Origin: Nymphaea colorata
Taxonomy: Eukaryota > Streptophyta > Magnoliopsida > Nymphaeales > Nymphaeaceae
Length of the DNA: 64,000 bases
Assembly: GCF_008831285.2 (NCBI RefSeq)
Contig: NC_045151.1
Location: 6,337,682 to 6,401,681, forward strand
Direction: 5' to 3'
Shown here: piece by piece, positions 1 to 13,766 of the stretch
Layout: each line of letters begins with the position of its first letter
How positions within the stretch are numbered: position 1 is the first letter of the stretch
Position numbers and translations under genes: made by a program
Notes under the pieces: model-generated
What the model was told of the DNA's origin: nothing
Databases searched by the model: none
Seen by the model: the letters and a program-made list of their open reading frames with translations, nothing else

Positions 1-212
1 AGTTTCAATCGTGATATTGAACAAAAACTGGCCTCCCATATTCCATATTCTTTTCACCATATTCACAATCTTAAAACATCGATGCTGTCTAATTCTCAGG
101 AGGCCCATTGATCTTTGCTTCACAACCATCAATGACGATAACTGCAGACAAATTAAACTTACAGAAAGATTGAACTAAACTACACACTACACATGTTCAT
201 AAAGATGCTCAT

Positions 213-3200
213 CTAGATGGAGGAAAGATCCTCGTAAACAGATTTAATTCCCGGTCTTTCAGACACTGGACGGATGCATCTCAATGCTATTCCCAACATT
301 TCCTGCATACCTTTTCCAGCAGCTGAGTTCCCACTTTCAGTGACAATTGCAGGGTCAAAACACTCTGTGAAACGTTCGTTTTCTGCTCGAGACCGAACCC
401 AGTCAGTGAGATCCACCCCACCTTGGTCACTGGAGACCACATCCCCAGCACATCTTCCTGTTAGAAGCTCCAAAAGCAACACCCCAAAGGAGTAAACATC
501 TGATTTGAATGAAGGCACTGGCTTCTTGGCAGCTGCCAACTCTGGAGCTCGATATCCAAGGACTCCAGCATCCAGTATTTGTTCAGCAGTGCCAGACTGG
601 GTCATAAGGCGATGGAGACAATAATCAGCAACTCGTGCATTCAGATCTGGCCCTTCTAACAAAATGTTGGTTGACTTAAGGTTGCCATGTGGAAGTGCGC
701 GATCAAAATGTAGGTAATTCAAGCCACGAGCTACGTCCACAGCTACTTTCAGCCGCTGGTTCCAAGTTAATGGGGGGCCTTTTCGAGTTGGCCGGTCTAA
801 ACAACAAGAAAAGAAGATGTTAGTATCTAGGCAAAAGGAAGCCACAAGGTCAAAAATGCAGTCACATGCAGCAGTGTACTGGAGTAGTCATCATGCCATG
901 ACTAATATGGTCTATATCAGTTCATAAACGGAGTATATATAATAGGTTATTTGAAAGCTGGAAATCAGACACAATTTGCAGTGAGTTGTGTATGAAGAGG
1001 TATGGATCATCCCCACACTGAATGTGGTACGTTTCTTGCAGTAGTAAGGATGCCATGCTAGCAAGGTTCAGATTTCTGAGGCATGTATGGGAGTATTTGT
1101 ATGAAACTCCACCGCTTCAAAAATACAGGTCATGCACATCCCTTCCACAACCATCCTACTAAAAGCAAATAGAACAATGCCCATTGCAGATATTGACTAA
1201 ACAGGCACATTAGGTAAAAACTTATCTGCACGGCAGGCCATATTGGAATGCCATAGAAAGATGGTAGAATCTACAATCTCAAACTAAACCATGAACAGAC
1301 CAAACCACATTTATTAAGATGGAAGAAAATGCAAAAGAACATTCTGCAAGTTGCTCTTTATAACACCAAAAGGCCTTGGGAAATATTTGTGCTCACCATA
1401 CAGAAAGCTTGCAAGGCTTCCAGGAACAACATAGTCAGAAAGAATAAGCTTCTCATGCTGACTGGGACCCCAATAGTACCCTCTTAATCCCACAACATTA
1501 GGATGCCTAATATTACTGAACTTCTTTGCCTCTTTTGCAAACTCCTTCCTTGGTTTTGCAACCCCTTCTCTCAACCACTTAACAGTTAAGAACACTCCAT
1601 TGTCCAAAGCAGCTCTATAAGATGTTCCATGGCTGCTTCTCCCCAGTACTTCTGCTGGTGCCCTTGACAACTCTTCAGGTGTAAAGGTCAATGAATCATC
1701 CAAAAAATATAGTTCTCCAGCAAGTCTATCAGGGGAATGCACTTTCAACTTCCCCAAATGTTCTGGAGTGGAGGAACCACCTGAACCTGGTGACCAAGAG
1801 AATTGACTGTTCTTTGAAGGTGAATAAAAACCTACAATGTCACCACCACTGGCAGCAGATTTTTTCTCATCAGGGCTCAAGATACCAGGAGGAGGTGAAC
1901 CCTTTCTGCTTCTAGATGCAACAAGTTCATCAGCAGATACAACCAAAGAAGCAGGACCTGAAACAGCTGAAGACCGAAGAACTTTGCTGCCTTCTGCAGT
2001 ATGCCTTGTCTTTGAGATCCTTTTATAATGTATGACAATTGCCAGAAGGACTATAATGGTGAATGCAACCACACACGCTATGATAACCACAGCTTTAGTA
2101 AGAGCATTAATTTGTTTATGGTGGCCCCTCCTGCCAGGGTTTGGATTAGGGCCAGATGAGGAATAAGGCAGCTCAAGATTTTCATTGCCAGGGTGAAATG
2201 AAGAATCAGGAAATTTCCTGAGGTTCACTGGAACAACCCCTGTGAAGTCATTATAAGAAACATTGAAGCTTTGGAGCGTCTGTGGAAATGAATCCGGCAA
2301 GGGGCCAGTAAATTGGTTAGAAGACATATCAAGAGAAACAAGTGAAGAAAGTTTAGTTACAGAAGCAGGCAAATTTCCAGAAAATGTGTTTCCAGCGATG
2401 TTGAGTTCTTTCAAATTTGTTAGAACATCAATTTCCAAAGGAAGGGCACCACTTAGACGATTCATAGACAAGTCAAGGACTTGAAGGTGAGTATTGTTCA
2501 TTGATGAGGATGTGAAGGGAATACCTCCAATGAATAAATTGTTGTGAAGATGAATCTCTTGCAGCGTAGGTGATGACAACAAGTCATAAAGAACTGGCCC
2601 ATCAAACCGGTTATCACTCAGGTCTAGAATACTGAGCTTAGGATACTCAGAAAGAACAGATGGAAGTGATCCAATCAACAGATTATGCGAAACATTTAGG
2701 TAATTCAGCCTCAAGAATTGAGAAGTTAACTCAGGGAAGGGTCCAGAGAGCTTGTTCTCACTCAGATCAACAAATTCAAGATTGTTTCCCCATTTTGCTA
2801 TGACAGATAAGTTTCCAGTGAACTGATTGTTTGACAGATCCAAAATGGTGCAGATCCCAGTCAGCAGTGGAAGTTCACCAGAAATGGCATTTGATGATAG
2901 GTTAAGAATCTGTAATGTTGTTGAAGTGATCATGCTGATTGGGCCTAAAACACAAAAATATACGAGTACTAATGGTGAATCAATGAGGAAGAATATAATA
3001 TCAAGGCAAGTTACTAACAGATCATGCAAGTAATAGCAAAAATATGTCATGCTGGAAATGAACAAAGGTCTCCATGATTAAGAAACAAAAACCAGTAACA
3101 GGAAAAAAAATACAAACTGAAATGTAATGAACTGAGACAACCATAATACACCTCTATAGTCCTTCATTATAGCAAATAAATTATAAGTGAAAAGGCACAT

Positions 3201-3483
3201 AATGTTCCAACTTCTAATATATCAAACAGAATATAGACAACCAGGATTGCTAAAGAAACACAGATGGAAAAAAAGTCCTCATGTTCATCAAAGATAATGT
3301 TTAAAACATTTTTTTCCCTTCAAAACTTTAAGCAAAAGGAAGCATATAACAAGAAAAATAAAAAAAAACTATAAATAATGACCTAATGATTGGTGATATA
3401 AAAATATGCCCCTCAGGTCAGGTCTAGTGTTAAAGAAAGACAAGTAGCGATTAGTTCATTCAAAGGGTACAGCAATAAAAAAT

Positions 3484-3553
<70 letters not shown>

Positions 3554-5628
3554 CACATAACTGAACAAGTGCCTTAAACTTGTTTTTTTCCTCCCTACTA
3601 CTGTTGTTTATCATTCACCACTAATATTGGCAATATGAGGGCTAAGGTGGGTTATGAGTAATCAAGAGACTGAGAGTGTACTAGTGATAAAAGATACTGG
3701 TGTGCTGGCACGATGCCATTGTTTTGGCAACATAAATGAAGCCCATCTATCCTTCAATAATGGCACAATAGGTAATTTTTTCTAAAGGTAAAATGTCAAA
3801 TTGTTAACAATAAGTAGTTTCTACCATTTATCATCAAAAAGTGGTCAGAATCTTCAGATGTGCATTTTTAACCAAGTGGATAAATGAAAAGCCTTGAACT
3901 TAGCATGATTTTGTTATGTAGCCAGCTGCTATGTGGGATCTTTCTAACTTCCATTTAAAGAAAAAAGAAAGTACCCACAAGAAAGGGAATGTAGGAACGA
4001 AAAGCTTCCCTAGCTTAGCTGGTGAAGAAAGAAGGGGGAAAAACATGAACACTAAACTTCAACATTTCCCTCGTGTTTGTCTTTGACTCTGTGCTCTCTA
4101 ACTGATACTTTCTTTTGAAGATCACCACCGCAGCAGTAGTAGGCACGCAAAATGCACACCCTAATGGAAATAATCTGTACTGCACTTTCTTAATTTCCAT
4201 TCTATCTCCAGTACCAGACAAATGAGAACAGGTGGCAAGTGGTAAGAGCAGAAATGTGAAGGGTGTTACTTGTAAACCTTAAAACAAGTTCCACTCAGCC
4301 ACTTTGCAATGGTGTCCCTGTAAAGCATGGAACTCAGGGCTCACCCCAGGGTTTCCCCTCAGGAAGCAGGCCATTGAGTTGTCTGGTCCTTGCAGGTTCC
4401 TTTCTAGACCATCTGGAATCAAGGCTTTTAAGTCCATATTTACATCCAATCAACAATGGAGAGAACAATCAAATACTAAATGTGTTATCAGTTAGAAAAA
4501 ATATGCAATAAGGAAGCTGGACCCTTTCACTGCAGAAAAGTCTAGATGTAAAGTAACAGAAAAAGTACCTGAAAGATTATTGCTGCTTAGATCCAGCTCT
4601 GTCAACACCAAAGAATCACCTTTGATAAGCCCACTTGGTAAAGATCCAGAAAACCCATTGCCTCGAAGTCGCAGCACCTCAAGTGCATATGCAAATTGAA
4701 ATGCTGGAAGCTCTCCAGACAACTGATTATGGCTCAGATCCAAAACCTTCAGTTCACCCATAAGCGGCAGATCACCAGGCTCTATCAATGACCCAGTTAT
4801 CTTGTTCTTGCTGAGGTTCAAATACTGAAGAGAACCTGATAAACCTGACAGAAATCCTTTACTGGAGCTTGATCTTGAAAGCAAATTGTCACTGAGGTCA
4901 ATATATGTAGCAGTTGACAGGAGAAAAAATCCTTCAGTGATCACATTGCTGAACTGGTTTTGATGGAAGTCAACCATTTTTAAATTCTGAAGGCGAATTA
5001 AGCCGGCAGGAATGTTCCCAGTAAGATTGTTACATGAAAGATCCAGAGAGACCAACTGAATCAACTTAGTTGGGCTCATAGTGAGTGCACCAGAAAAAGA
5101 GTTACTACTCAAATCTATAGACTGAATAGATGTCAAACCACCAAGTGAGCCAGGAATTGGACCAGAGAAAGCATTCCCAGACAAAGAAAGGTTCTTTAGG
5201 CTATGCAAGTGCCCAATTTCTGAAGGCAAGGACCCTGAAAAGAGATTGTTTGAGACATCTAGGTATTGGAGCTTGCGGAGGCTTCCAATGCTTGAGGAGA
5301 GTTGTCCACTAATAGAGTTGTTGGAGAGAGACAAAGTTATCAACATTGTAAGATTTGCAAATACACTCAAATCAGAATTAGCAGATAAGTTCAAATTGTT
5401 GAGTACAATGCCTGCAACGCTGTTGCCACTGCAGATAATGCCGTACCAGGAAGAAGGACATCCATTAAAATCAATAGACTCCTCATTCCATGAGTTGAAG
5501 ATGGAGCCAGATGGATCAATCTTTATTTCCTTTTTAAATTGGAGGAGCGAGAGAATGTCTTGTGACGGAAGTTGGGCCAAAGTTGAAAGGTAAGGAACAA
5601 ACAACAGAACCAGCAAAATAATCCTCAT
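213..5628 (-). CDS. GHR1: LRR receptor-like pseudokinase, GHR1-like (3 exons, complete)
   Basis: Plasma-membrane leucine-rich-repeat receptor-like protein. In Arabidopsis its relative GHR1 acts in guard cells in ROS/ABA-driven stomatal closure. Exons on the minus strand: 5628-4569, 2944-1397 and 796-213 (TAG at 213-215); both introns are GT-AG and phase 1, and the joined frame gives 1063 residues, about the family length. Residues 1-18 form a signal peptide (MRIILLVLLFVPYLSTLA), which is why I chose this Met over the upstream in-frame one at 5691. Then come the N-terminal LRR cap (QLPSQDILSLLQFKK), about 20 LRRs to residue ~600, a membrane helix at ~638-660, a Ser/Pro-rich linker (LSPDEKK, SWSPGSGG) and a kinase fold from ~780 to the end. 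The gly-rich loop is LGRSSHG (~787) and a lysine is kept in LTVKW (K809). The catalytic HRD is replaced by HGN (906-908) and DFG by ADY (926-928), so catalysis is unlikely, as known for GHR1. The C-terminal end VSERPGIKSVYEDLSSI is typical of the subfamily. Confidence 0.95.
797..1396 (-). other. GHR1-like intron 2 (600 bp)
   Basis: The donor is TATG|GTGAGC at 1396 and the acceptor TTTAG|ACCGG at 797 on the minus strand. Splicing turns the exon-2 frame ...ASFLYG into ASFLYD followed by RPTRKGPP, which matches the usual kinase-domain sequence of this family. Nothing else is recognised inside. Confidence 0.92.
2945..4568 (-). other. GHR1-like intron 1 (1.6 kb)
   Basis: Donor G|GTACTT at 4568 and acceptor TTTTAG|GC at 2945 on the minus strand. 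The splice falls inside the LRR array between LSG and PISM, and rejoins the repeat in frame. The intron is AT-rich and holds a CT/GT microsatellite. Short open frames inside it (for example around 4015-4500) have no family resemblance. Confidence 0.9.
3485..3553. repeat. compound (CT)n(GT)n microsatellite
   Basis: About 42 bases of uninterrupted CT dinucleotide switch directly to about 27 bases of GT. It lies in intron 1 of the GHR1-like gene, so on the transcribed strand it reads (AC)n(AG)n. Length variation between individuals is expected for such a tract. Confidence 0.97.
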
Positions 5629-8477
5629 GGTAGGTGGAGAAGCTGCACAAGGTATGCAACACTGAAACTGACTTGTTGAGCTCAACCACATCCGATGGCA
5701 CAGTAGAACAGCTGAGTAACTTCCAAGAGCTATATCCCAATCAATCCAGGAGAAACAGCACTAGATGTCAACCAAGAAGACCCACTTCAGAAGAATGAAG
5801 CATCCCATAATATCAGTTCAGTGTCATTCTTCAAACTTGGAAACTTGCAGGCTTGCAGCTAGTCCAAATATAAGAATATCTTCACTTCCTATCAACAGTT
5901 GAAGGTTCTGAGTCATCATTAACCCAAAAAAACTTCTTGAAAGAAAATGTCCATTCTCTAAATCAGAAGGCTCATGGATCATGTTGTTCTAAACAACAGT
6001 ATGATAATTTTAGATGTGACAGCTGGCCGCAACATCCACAACCGGGAAGTGTGGTTGTCAGCTTTCAACTGCAAACAAGACAATAATAAAGCAAAAATGC
6101 TAGAAGATAATCCTCTAGCTCCAGAAAAGAAGTCACATTTCCAACAGGCCCACCCGAGGATGAGGTTCTCAGAAAGGAGAGGAAGAAATTGACTACCAAC
6201 GATATCTACCAATGAGCGGCACTACTAAGCTTTCGAAAATGCAAAAGTGAAGCAAAATGAAAACCTTTGCAGTCTTCTATGGTGTGCGTCTACAAGTGCG
6301 GCCAGGCCATAGCAGCTCCAAATAAATGAAAAGCATCGACCAGGAACGCTTTCCACCACCCTTCTGGGGCAATTCTGCAGAAGAACAGAACGCATCCACA
6401 TAATTTTCAAAGACTAGACTGTCGATATTTCAGTTGCTACATTTCGTTACCAACTTCGGCAAAAGACAAAAGCGACAGAGGAATATACACAAAATTCAAA
6501 TAATAAAATGTCAATATTCTCATCTCTTCTTCACAAAAAGACAACCACCTAAGGGCTTCCCAAATACTGAACATCTACTCTCAGATGCTTTAAGAAAAGA
6601 CGAACATTGAAAACTTTTAACTTCCCGCTTTACTTCTTCAGCTATTAATAAAGGATGAACCACCACGAGTTTCTCGTTTTCATTCATTTATCTGTGTAAT
6701 CCTCCCTCTTCATCTTCCCCACCACCACACCCCCCCCCCAACCCCCCGAGGCAAATGCAAACCGTATGAATGGATGGAGTAACCATCTTCTTCTTTTTAC
6801 CGTATCCCAACTTCTAAAATCGCCCCTTATCTACTACGCACTTTCATTAGCCTCCATAGACAGAACAACGCCTGCCTGAGGAAAAGAGAACGATACAGAC
6901 ATTGATGAAAAAGAAGAAGAAGAGGACATTTACAATGATCAATTCTGCCGTAACAATACATCTCAGAACATTTACTAATTTACTATATACAAATTCCTTT
7001 TTTAGACATACTAATTTACTTATTGATTACTTTTAGACAGTAGAAAACTGTTTTATTGCCTTTTCCGCATCCACTTTCAGGCCTAATGTCCAGCTACATT
7101 TGGTACTTTACGAATCTGTTGCAGCAGCCAACCATTGGCAACAACAATCCTTTAAAACTTGCATTTTATCCAACTTGGAAAAGGCAAAAAGTATGATAAG
7201 ATGAAACTCTATGAAAACCCGAAAAAGAACAGCCATGACCGAAGTAGCCTCAGCTGTGAAATCAGATGAAGCTTCAACGCTTCTTCTACTTTGCACCAAA
7301 GATTTATTATCTATAAATCGAGGATTTTTGACGCAGCGACTTTGGGAAAGGGGAAAAGTCGCCTTCTACTCTTCAACGGCTGATAAAAAAATTGTGGGAA
7401 CCTTTGACCGAGTTGAGGCAACAGCGACCCCCCACAAGTCCAATTCTATTCACATCCTCAGTGGTTAGCTGGAAAAACCGCCGACTTTTCTTACAGCACG
7501 AGAGATCTAAGCTAGGTAGAATAACTCCGCCTCCGAGGCAACCTAACCGTCATGCGGTGGAAGTTCCAGCCTAACAAATCGGCGACTTTTTCAGAAGGGA
7601 AAAATAGCTTGTAACTAAAACAAGCATGAGAGAGGGAAAAATCCTTACAGCTCTGCCGGAGATGTAAGCCTTTTGTGGCTGCAAGCCCGAGGCTCTGCAG
7701 CATACGAACACAACAATCTTGCAGATGCAAGAGAGCAGAAGAAAAGCAGAGAAAATGATCTCCCTTCAACAAAAAACTTCGGCTCTGATTTCAACCTACA
7801 TTGTCTAGAAGCAGCTCCGTCTCCAAAGAAATTCGTCCAAGACTTCACCGCCGGCGCCGGACTAGCTTCTACGGCAAAGAAATGGAGGCTTTGCCGCGAG
7901 AAGCTCGGCTGCCCAACCCTGTTCAACTTCGACAGAACGCTAAATCCAGACACTAAGCGTTATTGCATGCACGCGAAGCTCCAAATGCCGCCAAAAGACT
8001 TAAGAAGAACTAATCATAAACACAGGGAAACGCTATCTTCAGTCGTCAAACGGTCGACTGCAAGCTCAAAACAGCGATCCGCTTAAAGGAAATCACCAGC
8101 TACTCCCTCCGCACACTATCTCTACCTCAAAACTCAGCGAGCTTTTAGGAGTGAACTTCACTTCAGTTTGCTCTGCAGCTAAAAGCTCCAAACTCGAAAA
8201 GGAACGGCAGCGTCTCTCCTCCAGACAGGATGTCTAGCCGAAGCAAGGCGATTGTTCAGGAGAAGAAGATTCGACCAGTCCCCCTAAGCTTCTCTCCTCC
8301 AGATAAGATATTGTGTCTAGACCGAATCACGGCCACGCTAGAGGGACAGAAATTTATTCTTAGAGCGGGAAAGGTTCTTCGAGCTTCACTCCTCCACCAG
8401 GTACGCCGCGACTCGTGAGAAGAGAAGCAAAGCCTTGACCAGCGAGTCTCGGAGTGTCCGCTCCGGAGACGACTGGC
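5629..8477 (-). other. probable 5' leader and leader intron of the GHR1-like gene
   Basis: There is no convincing protein-coding frame in these 2.8 kb. The frames present are short, overlap on both strands and match no family I know. The only promoter-like sequence upstream of the start codon is the GC-rich island beyond 8400, so this stretch would be 5' UTR with at least one intron. A possible acceptor facing the start codon is TTACTCAG near 5715. This is inference; a closer, TATA-less promoter is also possible. The stretch contains a short C-rich tract near 6730-6748. Confidence 0.35.
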
Positions 8478-8960
8478 TATATATCCCGGAGATCACCAGA
8501 AAAAAGGAAGAGCTAGAAATCTCGGTCCCTTCGTCTGTCGGCCCGCAACGCCGGGAAGCGTTCTTCTTGAGTGAGATAGAGAGAGGGAGCTGCGTCTGTG
8601 GGAAATGGCGGGATAGAACGGGCGCGGGGAGAACGAGACGGTTTTTCCTAGGGCTCCTCAACCGCGCCTGTCTTACCGCGTCTCGCGCGATGCTCGAGGA
8701 AATTGAAGGGTATTCGGGTAATTTCGTTCTCGCTAAAGCTGCGGTTACATTTGGTGAGCGGGGTGTTTTCCCTCCCCCGCCAAAAGAACAGGCGCGCGCT
8801 TTCCTTTCTTCGTAGCGCGGGCGAGTGCGTCTTGGTGTGGAGTGCTTAAGAAGATTACGTTTACGGCCCTCTGCTTTGACAGGATACCACCATATTGCCA
8901 CTGTCCTTCCCGACTGACGGAAAAAGGCCCCGTGGCGCGTTTTGCTCTGTCCTAAAGTGA
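8400..8960 (-). promoter_or_regulatory. GC/CpG-rich promoter-like island with TATA-like site
   Basis: Base composition changes sharply from the AT-rich surroundings to a CG-dinucleotide-rich block. On the minus strand a TATATAG box lies at 8478-8484, followed about 30 bases later by C/T-rich sequence that would suit a transcription start near 8450. The orientation fits the GHR1-like gene. The same TATATA core can be read on the plus strand, but no plus-strand gene follows it. Position and role are inferred from composition only. Confidence 0.4.
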
Positions 8961-8999
8961 AATGGCGAGAACGCCCTTGAGCTCGAATCCCCGCTGGCT

Positions 9000-11900
9000 C
9001 CTGCCATCCTCCCTCCCTCCGGTCAAAGCAAAAGTTACCATCGAGTCGGACTTAAATAGAAGTGACTTTTTTAACGCCGACTTCCGGACCGGTTTCCTTT
9101 ATAAGATGCGATTACTCGAATTTCTTTGTCAAATTGAGGCCCGGACCAGCAGAGCGGTTTTCATTTGGACAATATTCTGTCAAATTTATTATTAAAGAAA
9201 AAAAAAACTGCCGGATTAGCAAAGGACTCTAAAATTAGATGAAGAAAAAAACTATTCTCAAATCCAGATCAGCTACTTAGTTTAGTTAGACTTAGATGGG
9301 CTTTTTCCATTAGTGATTTAGTGGGGCAGTAGTTTTATCTTATTTACGTATTGGTACTTTGTCCATTCTTATCTTATTTATATAGAGAACCCCCTTAAGA
9401 TTAAAATTTAAAACATCAAATGCCCTTTATATAGAGAACAAGCCCTAGATAAATGTGTTTTTTAAAACTTTTTCCCTTTCTAGATAGATGTATGTGGTGT
9501 TGGCCCGAAAAATCAAATCACGAGCTTAACCAACCACGTCAACCCAGCAAGGCTGTTCACATTAACGGTGTTTGATTTTGTAACCTTATGTTACTCATCC
9601 GTGATAAACATGATGCTATATCAAATCTGTTAATGTCTTAAAACAAGTCAATACTTTAAAGGCATAAGGATAGAATTTTATGGGTTGTTTTGCCTGAGAA
9701 TAAAATAATAAGAAACTCTTCAATCAACCAAGCTTATGCCTAACTTTTGCTTAATTTAAAAGTTAAAAGTAAAACTGCCTATCCAACATCAAGTATTATG
9801 ATAAATGACTTACGTGTCCATATAACCTGAGCATCGGTTAGTTTGCTTTAGGGTGATCTCAAGCATTTTAATGAAAATCCAGCGGGCCGCTTCATCTCTC
9901 AAATGTTGGTAACCTTCTAGTAGTTAATGATATTCACAGGAGATGAGATGATGGGGGTAAGCCGTTTCAAATATCTAATGTGCTAACTACTTTTCCCAAG
10001 GCACCAAATGAATGCTTGAACCCTGAGGATGGAGAGCTTTGGCCCTATGTTGTGTTGGGTGGTGGTATGATACTACTCTCTCAAACCATATAATAGTTAA
10101 TAAAAAAAACAAAAAATCCATACCACTCAGAAATGGGTTGCACTTAATTTCAATGATGGCATATGTAAAAAACTTTGGGCTAAAGATGCATTATAGATTT
10201 TTTTTGTTGGGTTCTTCAAGTAAGGGAGTTTAGATCTTTGCTGAAATCCAAGATGCAATAATGGATTTATATATTGATCCCATCTAACTAAAGATCTTAA
10301 CATTTATGAAGGTCCCCCATCCATTTATATCTCTAGTTCCGTCAGTCATACAAAAAATGGGATTTTCGTTCCATTTTTACTTGCTTGCCTTGACTGCTAC
10401 AAAAAGAAACGCCATAAATTCATTGGTCGCGAGGAGAAAGAAATCGAGTGGCTCTACAGACTACAAGGAACGCAAATTAAACAAAGATTTGAACTCTTCT
10501 TTTCTTGTTTAAAGTAGTAGCGCCATAAACAGGAATGTTGCACTCTTTGTTGCGTGAGTGTTATAAATGATGCAACATTCCGGTTACCAAACTCGTCATA
10601 AACTGAATGCTAGAAACCAAAGTTTTGAGCACCAAAACTCGTATATTAAAATATTAATAAACTTGTCTTATAGTAAATCATGACACGTACCGATAGTTCT
10701 GATCACATCACAGGGTGGATGAAGTAAACTTGGGCACCGAGTGGGGCCCGTCGGACTTTCGGGCCTTCAGCCCGGTTCGAGCCAAACGAGGCTGTGAAAA
10801 ACAAGGGCTCAGATCGGTCCGAGTCCAACTTTGAATCGGCTCGAACCCTATAAAATGTATTAACTATTGTTATTTTTAATATAAGAACTTTGGTTATTTT
10901 ATTAAAATCGAGCAGGACCCGATCCATGATGACAGGACCCCGTTGAGAAGGCCGGAGAGGTCAAAGAGGCTACGTTCGTCCTTCCCACACTTACCAGGGG
11001 TAAATCCCGTAATTAGGGCAGTGCCTCCCCAGTCGTCGTCGAGGCAACTCTGCGTTCAAAACTTGGGAATGTAGCATGTGGGTGGGGACCACAGCCTGCA
11101 GCCTTGCCCTGCCCTGCCCTGCACTGCACGGCGGACGCCATCCACAATTTGACGTCCCACATGTCCATGGCTCTGCTGGGCGTGGAGGGAGTGGGACCCA
11201 CCACCGTCTCTTTCCTCCTGGCTCTCCGGGAAACGATCCTCTCTTTCCCCCGCCTCGTGCCCTTCTTCAGGTCCTGACTGGGCCCACCCCACGCAATGAT
11301 TCCCCACCCACTCTTTACCCAAACCCTGCTTTTCAATAAAATCACCAAGAAGCCATCGCTTTCTTTTTATTTTTTTTTTCCCTTTCCTTCTCTCCCTTTA
11401 CCCACGTCCACCTCTCAACGGCATGTGGCTCCGTGGTGTCCTTCACTCTCGGGGCACTAGTATTTAATTAGTTACGGGGTGAATTTTCATTACTCAGCTG
11501 TCACAGCCCCCTGCCGTTTAAATGGAACAATTAAAATAGAAAAAGACGCGTACATTTTTACTGGCACGGTCCTCTCCTGGTGTTATTATTTAAACAGAAA
11601 AATTTTTACAAGAGGGTGCTTGACTTTAGTGCTGTTAAGCAGGGGAATTAAAAGAAAGTGTTTGTAGTTGGATGGCCTTTTTTTTTTTTTATTCTCACTA
11701 AAAATCGTCAAAAAAAAAAAAAAAAAAACATTTGCCAAAATGCACTTGTTGGGCCATAGTTGTTAAAGGATAAAATGTACTAATTATAACAGTTTTTAAT
11801 AACTTAAAAATAAAATATGAAAAACAATCCGACGACCATATAAGTAGCCAAGTGTTTTCAATTTTCCTCTTTTAAGTATAGTGCAAGAACCAAGCTGCAA

Positions 11901-13766
11901 GTTTAAAAGTAGAAGGAAAAATAGCAAAAACAAGCATTTTACAGGCATCGTTTGTCATCTAAGCAAAATTAAATGATTTTTTTTACTCTTTCACGCATCC
12001 AATGCACGGTTTATGTCGGTGATGAGGGGCAGTAATTACACGCTTAACACCTGCTTTCTTCTCCTTACTTCGTACATATGATTTTCAATTGATATAATTG
12101 ACAAAAAATAAGAAGAATATGCTTTTTAATCCATATGATTGACAAAGAAGAAGAAAATACAGAACGACATTGAGGGCAATGTGGATCTTTTTTTTTTTGA
12201 CAATTTGCATTTAACCATGGACATGGACAATTGCAGTTAAGAAAATGCCTACTGGAGATACGAATGAATGCAATTTTTTTTCATTATATATATATGTTTG
12301 TGGGGCCAGCTCTGGATGCTGTATAATTTGTGCAGAACTGAGATGGAGCAGCATTCAATCTTGTCGCTTCACATGATGCCTAGACCTTCAACTCAGTGCC
12401 ATTAATTAGCCGGTGCCCATTGTTGGTAGCTCTTTATGGAATCCAGCATTTAGCTCAATGGATGATGGTGGAGACCGTGAGAGCTCAGCACTGGGCTGGC
12501 TTTATAAAGAGCAGTATTATTCTTAGATAATGTGTGCATTTTAGGAGTAAATATTGTTCCAAGCCTGATTATGTGTTAAAACTCCATTAAGACTTGCATG
12601 AATTGATCTTCTTCACTAAGAGGGCATTTTGCAGCTGGAGTGCTGCATTTTCTGTAACACTCACAATTGAAGTTTACTACTAAATGTTAGATAAAAGAAG
12701 ACGAAGAACAATTTGCTTTTGCATTTTGAAAGAACAAAAATCAGTGCGTTTCCTTAGACCTCTCCACTCAAGCGTTCATTCATCCTATGCTTCATCATCC
12801 TACATGAGGTTCTATCTCATTCTCTCTGTCTCCCCCTTGCACTTTCATCCCTCCTTTAAGGCATGTTTGATAGGCCGGAAATATCTTCTAACACTGGAAA
12901 TAAAATTCGAATTTTTAAAATTTTTTTTGTTGGGTCGGTTTTCAGAAACATCTTTCTACAAATTTAGTCCCACGCTGAGGGGTGTGGAAAAAAAAATTTC
13001 CAGAAGGAAAAAGTAAGGCTTCTTCTTCTCCAACGATTTTGTTTTTCATCTTTCATTCATATCCAGCTGAGAAATTTATTTCCTTAAACATAAACGCAAG
13101 TCCAGCAAACACAAAGGGGTTTTAAAAATCTAGATTTTGATTTCATTTCTTCAATTGCTGAAATAAGTTTTTAAAAACTTCTTTCCAATTCCATATTTTC
13201 AATGTATCAAATTGCCTGTTCGGTAACTCTAATCTTTCTTCATTCTTCTCCATTTGAATTTGAAAAGAGTGTGTGGTAGGCTTAGGGCTGCAATACCGGC
13301 CCCTTTCTCTCTCTTTAGGTAATTGCCCACTAAAACCTCAAAAAATTTATATTTTTATATTGATATTTTTGAGTAAATTTTTTATTTTATATGTTGGTGT
13401 AGACTAGTAATATCATCCCTTCCTCTCTCTTTCTCTTTTGGCCGATCGTCAAAGTGCATGACCTTCCATTTTTTTTTTATATGTAGAAGTACGTGATCGA
13501 TACACTTTTCAACATTTAATGGTTTGAGTAAACATGGGTGCAAGTGCAAGGCTGGGTTCGCCAGAGCAACGGTGGGCCATATTGACTCGGTTCGACAGAA
13601 TAAATGGCAGGGTTGGACTTGGACCAGCGATCGACAAACTTGCTGGTGCCGACACAGGCCTGCAACTGCTGTACCTACACTCTCTCTCTTTGGCAATCGT
13701 GGTGGAATATTGATGCTTTAGTTGGCTTGGGTGTGCGCTGCTGGTTTGTATTCAGGCCAGTCTGGT
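9000..13766. other. AT-rich intergenic stretch, no gene recognised
   Basis: Both strands carry only short frames without family resemblance. Local oddities are: a GC-rich block of repeated GGGCC/CCGGTTCGAG words at about 10735-10930, likely the remnant of a small transposon; a GC-rich block at 11000-11340 with a repeated CCCTG word near 11107-11122; an oligo-T tract near 11680 followed by an oligo-A run near 11711-11729; and a few TATATA words. No tRNA or small-RNA hairpin could be supported by eye. Confidence 0.6.

Noticed and set aside
1691-3033. Plus-strand open frames inside the GHR1-like exon 2
   Set aside because: Antisense shadows of a strongly conserved minus-strand coding exon.
7645-8086. 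Overlapping open frames on both strands of about 100-137 codons
   Set aside because: No domain or family resemblance; they lie in the probable leader/promoter of the GHR1-like gene.
10735-10930. tRNA-like word GGTTCGAGCC
   Set aside because: No acceptor stem or anticodon arm could be formed around it; the block is a GGGCC-rich repeat.
11000-11340. GC-rich block as a gene exon or promoter
   Set aside because: Both-strand frames without domains, no TATA at a suitable distance, and no downstream gene in either direction.
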